A DNA stretch of 64,000 nt. It comes from JAOUEA01 sp963810945. GTDB taxonomy: Bacteria > Actinomycetota > UBA4738 > HRBIN12. The notes under the pieces were generated by a model. It had not been told where the DNA came from. It did not search any database and saw nothing but the letters and a program-made list of their open reading frames with translations. Below, one piece after another: positions 15,321 through 23,661 of this stretch (position 1 is its first letter; each line of letters starts with the position of its first letter). The position numbers and the translations under genes were made by a program. The stretch is taken from the NCBI GenBank assembly GCA_963810945.1, contig CAWEPI010000004.1:806001-870000 (forward strand), in the 5' to 3' direction.

Positions 15321-16687
15321 GGGCGCACCTCGATCGTCGCGCCGAGGTGTCGGAGCTGCGCGACGAACCCCGGAAAGGATACGTCGGCGGCCTCCATGCC
15401 CTCGATCTCGCAGGGCCCGTCCGCGGCCAACGCCCCCACCGCGAACGCCATCGCCATCCGATGATCGCCTCCGGCCTCCGCCGCCCCGCCCCGCAATCCC
15501 CCACCGCCCACGACGAGGTCGTCGCCTTCGTCGTCCGCTTCGCCGCCGAGCGCGCGGATCCCGCGGGCGAGCGCGCCGAGTCGATCGGATTCTTTCACGC
15601 GGAGTTCCGCGGCCTCGAGGAACCGACCTTCGCCGACCGCATGTGCGGCCAGGAGCGCGAGGACGGGCACCTCGTCGATCACGAGCGGGAGCTCGTCGGC
15701 GCCGATCGTCGTCGACGCGATCCCGTCGCACGCGCCGACCCAGATCTCGCCCACCGGCTCTCCCAGTTCCTCGGTCCGCACGCGCGCCTCGGTCGGCACC
15801 CCCATCCGGCGCATCACCTCGAGGAAGTGCGTGCGGCTCGGGTTCAGGCCCACGCCCGTGAGGGTCAACTCCGAGCCCGTGAGCGCTGCGGCCGCCACGA
15901 GGAAGGCAGCCGATGACGGGTCGCCCGGACATCGCCCGTCGAAGCCTCGTTGTTGGAACGGCTCGATCGCGATCGTGGTGCCCTCGACCTGGACGGGGGC
16001 GCCGAGCGCCCGCAGCGCCCGCTCCGTGTGATCGCGGGTGGGCGCCGGCTCCTCGACCGTGGTCGTGCCCTCGGCCGCGAGCCCGGCGAGCAGGACGGCG
16101 CCCTTCACCTGCGCCGTCGGCACGGGGGTGCGGTACGAGATCCCCTCGAGGTTCCCGCCGTCGATCACGAGCGGCGCATGGCCGTCCGTCGTGCGGACGT
16201 CCGCGCCCATCGCCCGGAGCGGCTCGGCCACGCGTTCCATCGGCCGCACGCTCAGGCTGGCGTCGCCCGTGAGCACGCTGCGGAAGGGGGCTCCGGCCAC
16301 CAGGCCGGCGAGCAGGCGCATCGCCGTCCCCGCGTTGCCGCAGTCGAGCGGCCGCGAGGGCTGGACCAGTGCGGATCGACCTTCACCCTCAACTTCAAGG
16401 GGCGCACTCGTGCCGATCGGGCCCGCGGGGTTCCACGTGGAACCGTGACCCTCCGCAGGCGAAGGATCGTTCGAAGCCCAGGCTTCGAGTGCAGGTCGAG
16501 CCCGGACCGTCAGGGAGGAGAGGCACGCGGCCGTCGAGCGCACGTCGAGGGAACCCGGAAGGTCGACCAAGCGGCTCGACCCTCGAGCACTCGATGCGAG
16601 GATGAGCCAGCGATGCGCGATCGACTTGTCGCCGGGGACGCCGACCTCGCCGCGCAAGCGGCTTCCGGGGGTGATGCGGACGCGCAC
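15317..16687 (-). CDS. aroA: 3-phosphoshikimate 1-carboxyvinyltransferase (EPSP synthase) with extra N-terminal segment
   Basis: A 456-residue shikimate-pathway enzyme joining shikimate-3-phosphate and PEP. Hallmarks are GVPGDKSIAHRWLIL, LDCGNAGTAMRLLAG, CPGDPSSAAFLVAAA and ELRVKESDRLGAL. Between STAACLSSL and LDCGNAGT there are about 55 residues where family members usually have about 30. The extra stretch (roughly residues 60-105, 16380-16510) includes two perfect DNA palindromes and reads as low-similarity sequence. GTG start 16687, 19 bp after tyrA; the stop overlaps cmk. Removing the segment would leave a normal-length enzyme. Confidence 0.93.
   Translation of the reverse strand: MRVRITPGSRLRGEVGVPGDKSIAHRWLILASSARGSSRLVDLPGSLDVRSTAACLSSLTVRARPALEAWASNDPSPAEGHGSTWNPAGPIGTSAPLEVEGEGRSALVQPSRPLDCGNAGTAMRLLAGLVAGAPFRSVLTGDASLSVRPMERVAEPLRAMGADVRTTDGHAPLVIDGGNLEGISYRTPVPTAQVKGAVLLAGLAAEGTTTVEEPAPTRDHTERALRALGAPVQVEGTTIAIEPFQQRGFDGRCPGDPSSAAFLVAAAALTGSELTLTGVGLNPSRTHFLEVMRRMGVPTEARVRTEELGEPVGEIWVGACDGIASTTIGADELPLVIDEVPVLALLAAHAVGEGRFLEAAELRVKESDRLGALARGIRALGGEADDEGDDLVVGGGGLRGGAAEAGGDHRMAMAFAVGALAADGPCEIEGMEAADVSFPGFVAQLRHLGATIEVRP
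16429..16444. promoter_or_regulatory. parS-like 16-bp palindrome inside aroA
   Basis: GGTTCCACGTGGAACC is a perfect palindrome. Its inner 14 bases, GTTCCACGTGGAAC, match the parS core described for Pseudomonas and differ by one symmetric pair from the common GTTTCACGTGAAAC. ParB binds such sites near the replication origin and loads SMC-ScpAB. It lies in coding sequence, as many parS sites do. No parA or parB gene is in the window, and I found no second copy by eye. Confidence 0.45.
16471..16488. repeat. 18-bp inverted repeat in the aroA extra segment
   Basis: TCGAAGCC-CA-GGCTTCGA forms a perfect 8-bp inverted repeat 26 bp from the parS-like palindrome. Both lie in the part of aroA that has no counterpart in typical EPSP synthases. 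Two adjacent palindromes suggest a small inserted palindromic element that kept the frame open. Confidence 0.45.
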
Positions 16688-16706
16688 GTGCTCCTCCTCG
16701 CCCCGC

Positions 16707-17813
16707 TCAGGCGATCCGGGTGGGGTCGAACCCGTGGGCCGTCAGGACCCGCGCCGCGTCCTCCGCGGCGGTGGCGGCCACCGTCAGATGCACGGTACCG
16801 CGACCGCCCTCCGGCGAGTGCACGATCTGGAGGTCCTCGATGTTGACAGCGCCGTCCGCGAGACCTCCGGTGAGCTCGGCGAGCGCCCCGGGACGGTCGG
16901 GGACGGGGACCTGCAGGACCGCCACGCCCGCGCGCACCTGAGGCTTGGCGGCCAGGCGCAGCCGCGCGCGCTTCGCGGCATCGAAGGTGCCTTCGACATC
17001 GTCGGCCCGGCCGGCCAACACCTCGTCGCGCAGCTGCTGGAGCCGCGCCACGTAGAGGTCGATGGCCTCGGCGATCTGCGCCTGGTTGCCGAGCAGGATG
17101 TCGCTCCAGAGCGCGGGGTTGGAGGAGGCGAGCCGCGTGAGGTCGCGGAACCCCCCGGCGGCCAGGAGCAGGATCTCGGGCTCGTCGGCCTCCTCGGTGG
17201 CGGCCAGTCCCATCAACGCCGTCGAGGCGACCTGCGGGAGATGGCTGACGAAGGCGACGAGGCGGTCGTGGCGTTCGGGGGCCATGCGCACCGGACGGGC
17301 CCCGATGCGGGCCACCCACGCCTCGAGGCGCGCGGTGAGCGCGTCGGGCGAGGCATCCGTGGGCGTGATGACCCAGACGATGCCGTCCACGACCGAAGCC
17401 GAGGCATGATCCGGGCCGGAGCGCTCGCTGCCGCCCATCGGGTGGCCCGGGATGTAGCGGGCGAACGCATCCTCCGCCGTCGCACGACGCACCTCCGCGA
17501 CGAGGTGCCCCTTGATGCTGCCCGCGTCCGTGACGATGGCCCCGGGCGAGGCCGCGAGGGCCCGGGCGACGGCGCCGGGGATCGTGGGGATCGGGGTCGC
17601 CACGACGACGAGGTCCGCATCGCGGACCGCGTCCTCGAGCGAGGCCGCGGCCGCGAAGCTTCCGCGCTCGGCGGCGCGCCGGGCTGTGTCGGCGTCGAGG
17701 TCCCATCCGGTCACGACGCAGCCCACGCGCGCCGCGGCGAGGGCGATCGACGTGCCGATCAAGCCCGTTCCGACGACGGCCACCCGTTCGATGCCGGGGT
17801 CAGCCGAGGTCAT
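16707..17813 (-). CDS. tyrA: Prephenate dehydrogenase with C-terminal ACT domain
   Basis: A 368-residue NAD(P)-dependent enzyme of tyrosine synthesis. The Rossmann motif is VGTGLIGTSIALAAAR; PGHPMGGSERSG carries the catalytic His of TyrA proteins and SHLPQVASTAL is also conserved. Residues from about 290 onward (VLQVPVPDRPGALAELTG, VNIEDLQIVHSPEGG) form an ACT domain, pointing to feedback regulation by an amino acid, probably tyrosine. ATG 17813 lies inside the end of aroH (14-nt overlap). It is followed by aroA, giving an aroH-tyrA-aroA aromatic block. Confidence 0.94.
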   Translation of the reverse strand: MTSADPGIERVAVVGTGLIGTSIALAAARVGCVVTGWDLDADTARRAAERGSFAAAASLEDAVRDADLVVVATPIPTIPGAVARALAASPGAIVTDAGSIKGHLVAEVRRATAEDAFARYIPGHPMGGSERSGPDHASASVVDGIVWVITPTDASPDALTARLEAWVARIGARPVRMAPERHDRLVAFVSHLPQVASTALMGLAATEEADEPEILLLAAGGFRDLTRLASSNPALWSDILLGNQAQIAEAIDLYVARLQQLRDEVLAGRADDVEGTFDAAKRARLRLAAKPQVRAGVAVLQVPVPDRPGALAELTGGLADGAVNIEDLQIVHSPEGGRGTVHLTVAATAAEDAARVLTAHGFDPTRIA

Positions 17814-18159
17814 CGCGCAACGTCTCCGCCCCGTCGAGGTACACGTGGGTGATCTCGTCGAGCGCGGCTTCGGTGTGGAAATGCATCAGGACGCGCACGA
17901 CCGAGGGCATCGCCCCGTCGACGGGGATCTCGCGCGCGCACATGAGCGGTACCCGCCCGAGGCCCATCGTGCGCGCCGCCTCGGCAGGGAAGACCGAGCG
18001 CACGTCCTCCGTGGTGGTGAACAGGATCGAGATGAGGTCTTCGGGGGCTACGGTGTTGCGATCGATGAGCGCGCCGAGGAGGCGCGTGGTCGCCGCCAGC
18101 ACGACGTCCGGGATGTCCTCGCCCACCACGATCGCCCCGCGGGCCGCGCGAACCCTCAT
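17800..18159 (-). CDS. aroH: Chorismate mutase, AroH type
   Basis: A 119-residue monofunctional chorismate mutase of the trimeric AroH fold (B. subtilis type): MRVRAARGAIVV with the substrate-binding Arg, ILFTTTEDVRSVFPAEAAR, VPLMCAREIPVDG with the Cys/Glu active-site residues, and VRVLMHFHT. It converts chorismate to prephenate for TyrA, which is encoded directly downstream and overlaps by 14 nt. ATG 18159 is preceded by GAGGAGAG at good spacing. Confidence 0.95.
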   Translation of the reverse strand: MRVRAARGAIVVGEDIPDVVLAATTRLLGALIDRNTVAPEDLISILFTTTEDVRSVFPAEAARTMGLGRVPLMCAREIPVDGAMPSVVRVLMHFHTEAALDEITHVYLDGAETLRDDLG

Positions 18160-18231
18160 CGCTCTCCTCGTGTCCGGATGCGGACGGTGCCGGCAACGGC
18201 GGACGCCGCACGCCTCGTCTCCGGCGCAAGG

Positions 18232-18954
18232 CTACCTGCCCGCGGCCTCCGAGAGCGCGAGGACCTCGTCGTGGCTGAGCTCGCGCGAGGCGCCGGGCGC
18301 GAGGGTGCCGAGGGTCACGGGTCCGACCCGGACGCGGATCAGTCGCGCCACCGGCAGTCCCACTTCCGCGAGCATGCGCCGCACCTCGCGTTTGCGACCC
18401 TCCGTCATCACGAGGCGCACGGCGCCGCGCCCCCTGCTCGCGTCGACGATCCGGGCCGCGCGCGCGCGCGCCGGACCGTCCTCGAGCGCGACGCCGGCCT
18501 TGAGCCGCGCCATCTGCTTCTGCGTCGGGGTCCCCTGCACCTCGGCGAGGTACTCCTTCTCGATCCCGAAGCTCGGGTGCATCAGCCGGTTCGCCAGCTC
18601 GCCGTCGTTCGTGAGAAGCAGCAGACCCTCGGAGTCGCGATCGAGGCGGCCGACCGGGAAGACCCGGGGGCCGTCGGCCGGCAGGAAGGGGCGGATGTCC
18701 TTGCGGCCCTGCGGATCCGACATCGTGGTCACCACGCCCGCCGGCTTGTGCAACGCCAGGTACCTCACGTTGGGGTCGAGGCTCACGGGCACACCGTCGA
18801 CCTCGACGCGATCGTGCTCGGGATCGGCCTTGTCGCCGATCGTGGCGAGGTTGCCGTTGAGGGTGACGCGACCCTCGACGATCAACTCCTCGCAGGCACG
18901 ACGGGAGCCGAACCCGGCTCGGGCGAGGGCCCGCTGGAGCCGCTCCTCGGCCAC
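18232..18954 (-). CDS. rluB: Ribosomal large-subunit pseudouridine synthase (RsuA/RluB family)
   Basis: A 240-residue enzyme with an N-terminal S4 RNA-binding domain (LQRALARAGFGSRRACEELI, GRVTLNG) and the pseudouridine synthase core with catalytic Asp in GRLDRDSEGLLLLTNDG, then KREVRRMLAEVGLPVARLIR. By position next to scpB, as in Rv1711, it is RluB-like, which modifies helix 89 of 23S rRNA in E. coli; the exact target here is inferred. GTG start at 18954, three bases after the scpB stop. Confidence 0.93.
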   Translation of the reverse strand: MAEERLQRALARAGFGSRRACEELIVEGRVTLNGNLATIGDKADPEHDRVEVDGVPVSLDPNVRYLALHKPAGVVTTMSDPQGRKDIRPFLPADGPRVFPVGRLDRDSEGLLLLTNDGELANRLMHPSFGIEKEYLAEVQGTPTQKQMARLKAGVALEDGPARARAARIVDASRGRGAVRLVMTEGRKREVRRMLAEVGLPVARLIRVRVGPVTLGTLAPGASRELSHDEVLALSEAAGR

Positions 18955-18957
18955 GGC

Positions 18958-19665
18958 TCAGGCGGGGCGGCCCGGATCGGGATCGCTCTGCGCCTCGGCC
19001 TCGACCGGCTCCGAACCGGCGCCGTCGGCCTCGACCAGATCCACGAGGTCGTCGTCCGCGGTCGGCTCCGGCTCCTCGTCGTCGGTGGCCAGGACCCGGT
19101 CGACGGGCGTCCCCTCGGCCTCGGCGACCTCGTCGATACCCAGGAGCGGCGCGAGCGACGGGAGGGCGGCGAGCGAAGGCAGGCCGAGACGCTCGAGGAA
19201 GTCGGGCGTGGTGGCGAAGAGCGCCGGGCGGCCCGGCGCCTCGTCCCGCCCCGCCTCCTCCACCAAGCCCCGGTCGACGAGCGCGCGCAGGACCCCGTCG
19301 GAGTTGACGCCGCGGATCCCGCTCACCTGATGGCGGGTGACCGGCTGCTTGTAGGCCACGATCGCGAGCGTCTCCAGGGCGGCCTTGGTGAGCCGCGCCT
19401 GGCGTGAGGAGAGCACGAACCGCTCAACGACCGGCGCCGTGTCGGGGTGGGTGTACAGGCGCCATCCGCCCGCGACGTTGCGCAGCACGAGGCCGCTCCC
19501 CCGCTCCTCGAGGCTCTCCGCCAACCGGTCGCAGAGCGCCTCCACGGTTCGACGATCCATCTCGAGGGTCTGGGCGAGCACGGAGGCCGGGATGGGCTCG
19601 TCCGAGACGAAGAAGAGCGCCTCGAGCGTGCGCGTGTCGTGGCCCTGCGGGTCGCCCGTGCTCAC
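18958..19665 (-). CDS. scpB: Segregation and condensation protein B
   Basis: A 235-residue kleisin-associated protein with two winged-helix domains (LEALFFVSDEPIPASVLAQTL, YKQPVTRHQVSGIRGVNSDGVLRALVDRGLV). The C-terminus is extended, acidic and Ala-rich, probably disordered. With ScpA and Smc it forms the condensin that compacts and segregates origins. GTG at 19665. The scpA-scpB-rluB order is the usual actinobacterial one; no smc is in the window. Confidence 0.94.
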   Translation of the reverse strand: MSTGDPQGHDTRTLEALFFVSDEPIPASVLAQTLEMDRRTVEALCDRLAESLEERGSGLVLRNVAGGWRLYTHPDTAPVVERFVLSSRQARLTKAALETLAIVAYKQPVTRHQVSGIRGVNSDGVLRALVDRGLVEEAGRDEAPGRPALFATTPDFLERLGLPSLAALPSLAPLLGIDEVAEAEGTPVDRVLATDDEEPEPTADDDLVDLVEADGAGSEPVEAEAQSDPDPGRPA

Positions 19666-19707
19666 GCGGTCATCTCCGTTCCGGCTCCGTCGTGTGTCGG
19701 CATCGCT

Positions 19708-20472
19708 TCAGGCCGCCCCCGCCCACTCGACCTCGATCTCCCCGAAGGTCTGGGCCTGCTGAAGCTCGACCTTGCCTTCACGGTACAGCTCCAGGATGGC
19801 CAGGAACCGCACGACCACCTGGATCCTGTCCTCGCAATCGGCCACGAGATCCCGGAACGTCGCCCCGCGCCCGATCGAGGCCATGCGCGTCTCCAGCGCC
19901 GTGATGGCCTGGGCGACCGTGTAGCGGATCGGCGTCACGTGGGACAGATCGAGGGTCGGCGGGGGACGAAGGAGCTGTGCCGCCAGCAGGGCGAGCTCCT
20001 CGGGCTTCAGGTGCTCCATCGGGTCCGGGTAGAGGTGGGCGAACTCGGGGCCCGGCCCCACGTCGCGCGCGAAGTACCCGGCCTCGTCCTCGAGCCTGCG
20101 CGCCAACTCGACCGCCACGCGCCGGAAGGCCGCGAGCTCGAGGGAGCGCGCGTAGCGCAGGTCCGGGGATGCGCCCAGGATGTCCTCCTCGTCCAGCTCC
20201 GCATGCTTGGGCATCAGGCGACCGACCTTCAGCTCCAGGAGCACGGCGCAGATCGCGAGGAACCAGGTGGCCTCCTCCAGGTTCCAGGCGTCGGTCTCCT
20301 TCGCGTACGCGAGGTAGCGATCGGTCACGGAGGCGACCTGCACGTCGCAGACGTCGATCTTCTGCTCCAGGATCAGGTCGGCGAGGAGGCGGAACGGGCC
20401 GGCGAAGATCGGCAGCTCGACGGCGAAGCCCGCGGCGGCGGGGTCGGCGCCGGCGGCCCGTTCTCGGCTCAT
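19708..20472 (-). CDS. scpA: Segregation and condensation protein A
   Basis: A 254-residue kleisin. The N-terminal part FAGPFRLLADLILEQKIDVCDV and YLAYAKETDAWNLEEATWFLAICAVLLELK binds the Smc neck; the C-terminal winged helix ends near FLAILELYREGKVELQQ. It bridges Smc heads and binds ScpB. ATG 20472 overlaps the trpS stop (ATGA). A 42-bp gap separates it from scpB. In many actinobacteria a parA homologue precedes scpA; here trpS is in that place. Confidence 0.95.
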   Translation of the reverse strand: MSRERAAGADPAAAGFAVELPIFAGPFRLLADLILEQKIDVCDVQVASVTDRYLAYAKETDAWNLEEATWFLAICAVLLELKVGRLMPKHAELDEEDILGASPDLRYARSLELAAFRRVAVELARRLEDEAGYFARDVGPGPEFAHLYPDPMEHLKPEELALLAAQLLRPPPTLDLSHVTPIRYTVAQAITALETRMASIGRGATFRDLVADCEDRIQVVVRFLAILELYREGKVELQQAQTFGEIEVEWAGAA

Positions 20473-21488
20473 GCGTAATGCATCGCGGAGCGCACCGCCG
20501 CGAGGGTCTCCTGCGCGACCGGACGGACGCGCGCGGCTCCGTCGGCCAGCACCTTCTGCACGATGCTCGGATCCCGCTCGAGCTCGGCCCGGCGCTCTCG
20601 GAAGGGCCGGAAGGCTTCGATCAGGTTGTCGGCGAGCAGCGTCTTGCAGTCGACGCAGCCCAGCTCCCCCGTGCGGCAGGTCGCCTCGATCCGGTCGACG
20701 TCCCCGGGCGAGAAGTGGCGGTGCAGCGCGAAGATCGGGCAGATCTCCGGGCGTCCGGGATCGCCGCGGCGCACCTTCTGGGGGTCGGTGATGAACGAGC
20801 GCACCTTAGCGCGGATCTCGTCGGGCTCGTCGCGGATGCCGATGAAGTTGTCGAGCGACTTGGACATCTTGCGTCCGTCGCTGCCCGGGATCAGCGGGGT
20901 CTCGGAGAGCAGGGGCTGCGGCTCCACGAGGACGTCGCCGTAGAGCCCGTTGAACCGTCGGACGATCTCGCGGGAGAGCTCGAGGTGCGCGACCTGGTCC
21001 TGGCCCACCGGGACCAGCTCCCCCCGCACGATCGTGATGTCCACCGCTTGCAGCACGGGGTAGCCGAGCAACCCGTAGTTGGCCACCTCGCGCTCGGCCA
21101 TGTCGCGCAGCCGCTCCTTGAACGAAGGGACGCGCTCGAGCCACCCGAGCGGAGTGGTCATCCCGAACAGCAGGGCCATCTCCGCCACCTCCGGCAGGTC
21201 CGACTGGCGGTAGATCACGGCCTTCGAGGGATCGATCCCGGCGGCGAGCCAATCGATGACCAGCCCTTCCGTCCACGCGGCGAGCTCGTCGGTGCGGTCG
21301 TAGTGCGTGGTGAGCATGTGCCAGTCCGCGACGAAGTAGAAGCAGTCGTACGCGGGGTCCTCCTGGAGGCGGAGCATGTTCTCGATGTTGCCCGCCCAGT
21401 GCCCGAGGTGGACGGGCCCGGTCGGGCGGTACCCGGTGAGCACCCGGCGGGGGCCTGCGGACGGGGTCGGGTCGGGGGCGTCGCTCAC
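20469..21488 (-). CDS. trpS: Tryptophanyl-tRNA synthetase
   Basis: A 339-residue class I synthetase. The HIGH-type motif is TGPVHLGHWAGN, KMSKS is in GSDGRKMSKSLDNF, and the tryptophan pocket region includes YFVADWHMLTTHY. GTG 21488 overlaps the stop of the M50-like gene as GTGA, which fixes the start even though no good ribosome-binding site is visible. The stop overlaps the scpA start. It charges tRNA-Trp with tryptophan in the cytosol. Confidence 0.95.
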   Translation of the reverse strand: MSDAPDPTPSAGPRRVLTGYRPTGPVHLGHWAGNIENMLRLQEDPAYDCFYFVADWHMLTTHYDRTDELAAWTEGLVIDWLAAGIDPSKAVIYRQSDLPEVAEMALLFGMTTPLGWLERVPSFKERLRDMAEREVANYGLLGYPVLQAVDITIVRGELVPVGQDQVAHLELSREIVRRFNGLYGDVLVEPQPLLSETPLIPGSDGRKMSKSLDNFIGIRDEPDEIRAKVRSFITDPQKVRRGDPGRPEICPIFALHRHFSPGDVDRIEATCRTGELGCVDCKTLLADNLIEAFRPFRERRAELERDPSIVQKVLADGAARVRPVAQETLAAVRSAMHYA

Positions 21489-22176
21489 GATGCCGGGGAT
21501 GATAGCGCGGCGACGCGCCCGGCACCGGGAGCTCGGCTCAAGGGGCGACGCAGTTGAAGCCGGCCGACGCTCCGGCAGACGGCGTTCGTGAGCCCGAAGA
21601 CGATGCTGTGTACCGGCGCGGCCAGCAGGAAGATCACCACGAGCACGAAGAGGGCGAGGTAGGCGTCGAGGTTGCGGTACACCTCGGCGGCGCGCGGCGG
21701 GAGCACGAGTCCCACCAGTCGGGCCCCGTCGAGCCCCGGGATGGGGAGCAGGTGGAAGAAGGCCTGGAAGAGGTTCACGACGGCGAAGGCGAGAACGATG
21801 CGCGTCGCCTCCGCCGGGAGCGAAACCCTGACCAGCAGCAGCGCGATCACTGGCGAGGATCAGGTTCGCCACCGGCCCGGCGAGGCCGACGATGACCGAG
21901 TCGCGTTTGTACCGGCGGAAGTAGCTCGGGTCGACGGGGGCGGGCTTCCCGTATGCGACCACGGGAGGGAGGAAGGCGTTCGCCGCCCACAGGACCAGGA
22001 TCAGTGCCGGGAGGAGGCCCGATCCGAACGGGTCGAACCAGACCTTGGGGTTCAGGCTCAACCGGCCCCAGAGGCGCGGCGTCGGGATCGTGCAGGCGCG
22101 TCGCTGCGACGGCGCGCGCGTACTCGCGCACGTCCGTGGCGATGAGCAGGCTCACGGCCAGGTAGAGGGTGAGCAT
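21485..22176 (-). CDS. Site-2-protease-like (M50) membrane protein lacking HExxH, with two apparent frameshifts
   Basis: A roughly 229-residue polytopic membrane protein related to RIP metalloproteases: LGRLSLNPK, DPFGSGLLPALI, VGLAGPVANLILA and LPIPGLDGARLVG are conserved M50 blocks. The zinc motif that should read HExxH is DVREYARAVAATRL, both His being Arg (CGC codons). Two frame changes, near 22062-22069 and 21850-21852, each correspond to one extra base; the whole span is a multiple of three plus two. ATG 22176 overlaps the deoA stop (TGATG) and its own stop overlaps trpS. It is either an inactive pseudoprotease, or the motif too is affected by sequence error. Confidence 0.75.
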
Positions 22177-23531
22177 CAGACTCTTGCCGCTGATCCCGCC
22201 CTCCCTTCACCTTCGTCCGCGTCGAGCCAGCTGTAGACGAGCGGCGGAGGCTCGACCGGTCCTTCCGTCATGATCAGCGCCCCGAGGGTGCGCCGTGCCG
22301 CTTCCCGTGCCGCCCCCTCGTCCCGGGCGTGGATCTCCCCGATCGGCATCCCGACCTCAAGCCGGTCGCCGATCTTGGCGTGCAACACGATACCCACCGC
22401 GGGGTCGATCGGGTCGCCCTTCTGGACCCGTCCGGCGCCGAGCGCCCCGGACGCGAGGCCGATGTCCTCCGCCTCGGTGGTCGCGAGCGTCCCCGCGCGA
22501 TCGGCGAGCAGCGGCACGATCACCGACGCGCGAGGCAGGATCGAAGCGGGGTCATCGACCACGCGCGGGTCACCGCCCTGCGCCTCCACCATCACCCGGA
22601 ACCGCTCCAGCGCGCTCCCGTCGTCCAGGCAGGCGCGCGCGCGCGCCACGGCGTCCTCGAGGTCGATCCGGGTGGTGGCGGCGAGCGCCTCCGCGACGAA
22701 TAGGACCACCAACTCGCGCAGTCGGCCGCCCTGCGTTCCGCGCAGCACTTCCACGGCCTCCACGATGTCGAGCGCGTTGCCGATCGCGTCGCCCAGCGGC
22801 TGGGACATGTCGGTCACGGCGGCGCGGGCCGGCCGCTCGAGCCCCCGCGCCAACCCCAGGCACGCGCGCGCGAGCCGCTCGGCTTCCTCGGGGGTCTTCA
22901 CGAACGCACCGGAGCCCGCCTTCACGTCGAGCAGGATCAGGTCGGTGAGCACCGCGAGCTTCTTGGACATCACGCTCGCGGCGATGAGCGGGATCGACGG
23001 CACCGTGGCGGTCGCGTCACGCAGGGCGTAGAGGGCGCCGTCGGCGGGGACGACCAGGGCGGACTGGGCGGCCACGGCGCACCCGATGCGGGCCACCTGC
23101 GCCTGGATCTCTTCGGGCGTGAGGTCGGTCCGCAGTCCCGGGATGGACTCGAGCTTGTCGAGGGTGCCGCCGGTGTGCCCGAGCCCGCGCCCCGAGAGCT
23201 TCGCCACGGCAAGACCGGCGGCGGCCGCGACGGGGGCGAAGACGAGCGTCACGCCGTCGGCGACCCCGCCGGTTGAGTGCTTATCGACGGTGGGCCGATC
23301 GAGACCGGCGAACGAGATCGTCGCGCCGGAGGCGATCTTCGCCTTGGTGAGGGCCAGCGTCTCGTCCTCATCGAGGCCCCGGATCAGGGCGGCCATCAGG
23401 AACGCGGCGGCGAGCGCATCGCTGATCTCGCCCTTGGTGTAACCCTCGATGAAGGCCTGGATGTCACCCGGAGCGAGGGTTCGGCCGTCGCGCTTGGCGG
23501 CCACGATCTGCCGCGGATCGATCGAGGTCAT
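22176..23531 (-). CDS. deoA: Pyrimidine-nucleoside (thymidine) phosphorylase
   Basis: A 451-residue enzyme of the NP-II family: KRDGRTLAPGDI, DKHSTGGVADGVTL, SGRGLGHTGGTLDKLES and SVMSKKLAVLTD make up the substrate- and phosphate-binding regions; a C-terminal lipoyl-like alpha/beta lobe follows. It splits thymidine or uridine with phosphate to base plus (deoxy)ribose-1-phosphate, which the neighbouring deoB product isomerises. ATG 23531 (MTSIDPRQIV) aligns with the usual family start; the ribosome-binding site is weak and ATG 23606 is in frame upstream. It lies 130 bp downstream of deoB. Confidence 0.94.
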   Translation of the reverse strand: MTSIDPRQIVAAKRDGRTLAPGDIQAFIEGYTKGEISDALAAAFLMAALIRGLDEDETLALTKAKIASGATISFAGLDRPTVDKHSTGGVADGVTLVFAPVAAAAGLAVAKLSGRGLGHTGGTLDKLESIPGLRTDLTPEEIQAQVARIGCAVAAQSALVVPADGALYALRDATATVPSIPLIAASVMSKKLAVLTDLILLDVKAGSGAFVKTPEEAERLARACLGLARGLERPARAAVTDMSQPLGDAIGNALDIVEAVEVLRGTQGGRLRELVVLFVAEALAATTRIDLEDAVARARACLDDGSALERFRVMVEAQGGDPRVVDDPASILPRASVIVPLLADRAGTLATTEAEDIGLASGALGAGRVQKGDPIDPAVGIVLHAKIGDRLEVGMPIGEIHARDEGAAREAARRTLGALIMTEGPVEPPPLVYSWLDADEGEGRAGSAARV

Positions 23532-23661
23532 GGGGGCGTTGCACCCCTTCTGAGCTGGCACTTCAGCGCGGTCTCCACCGTAGGTCGAGGCTTCATCCGC
23601 AGACATCGATCCCGAAGGCAGGCGGTGATGTGCACGCTCGACCTGAGGGTGTGGATCGCCA

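Noticed and set aside
20469..22061. A 530-residue fusion of a membrane protease and tryptophanyl-tRNA synthetase
   Set aside because: The joined frame arises from a frameshift in the M50 gene; the trpS GTG overlapping the M50 stop gives a normal 339-residue enzyme.
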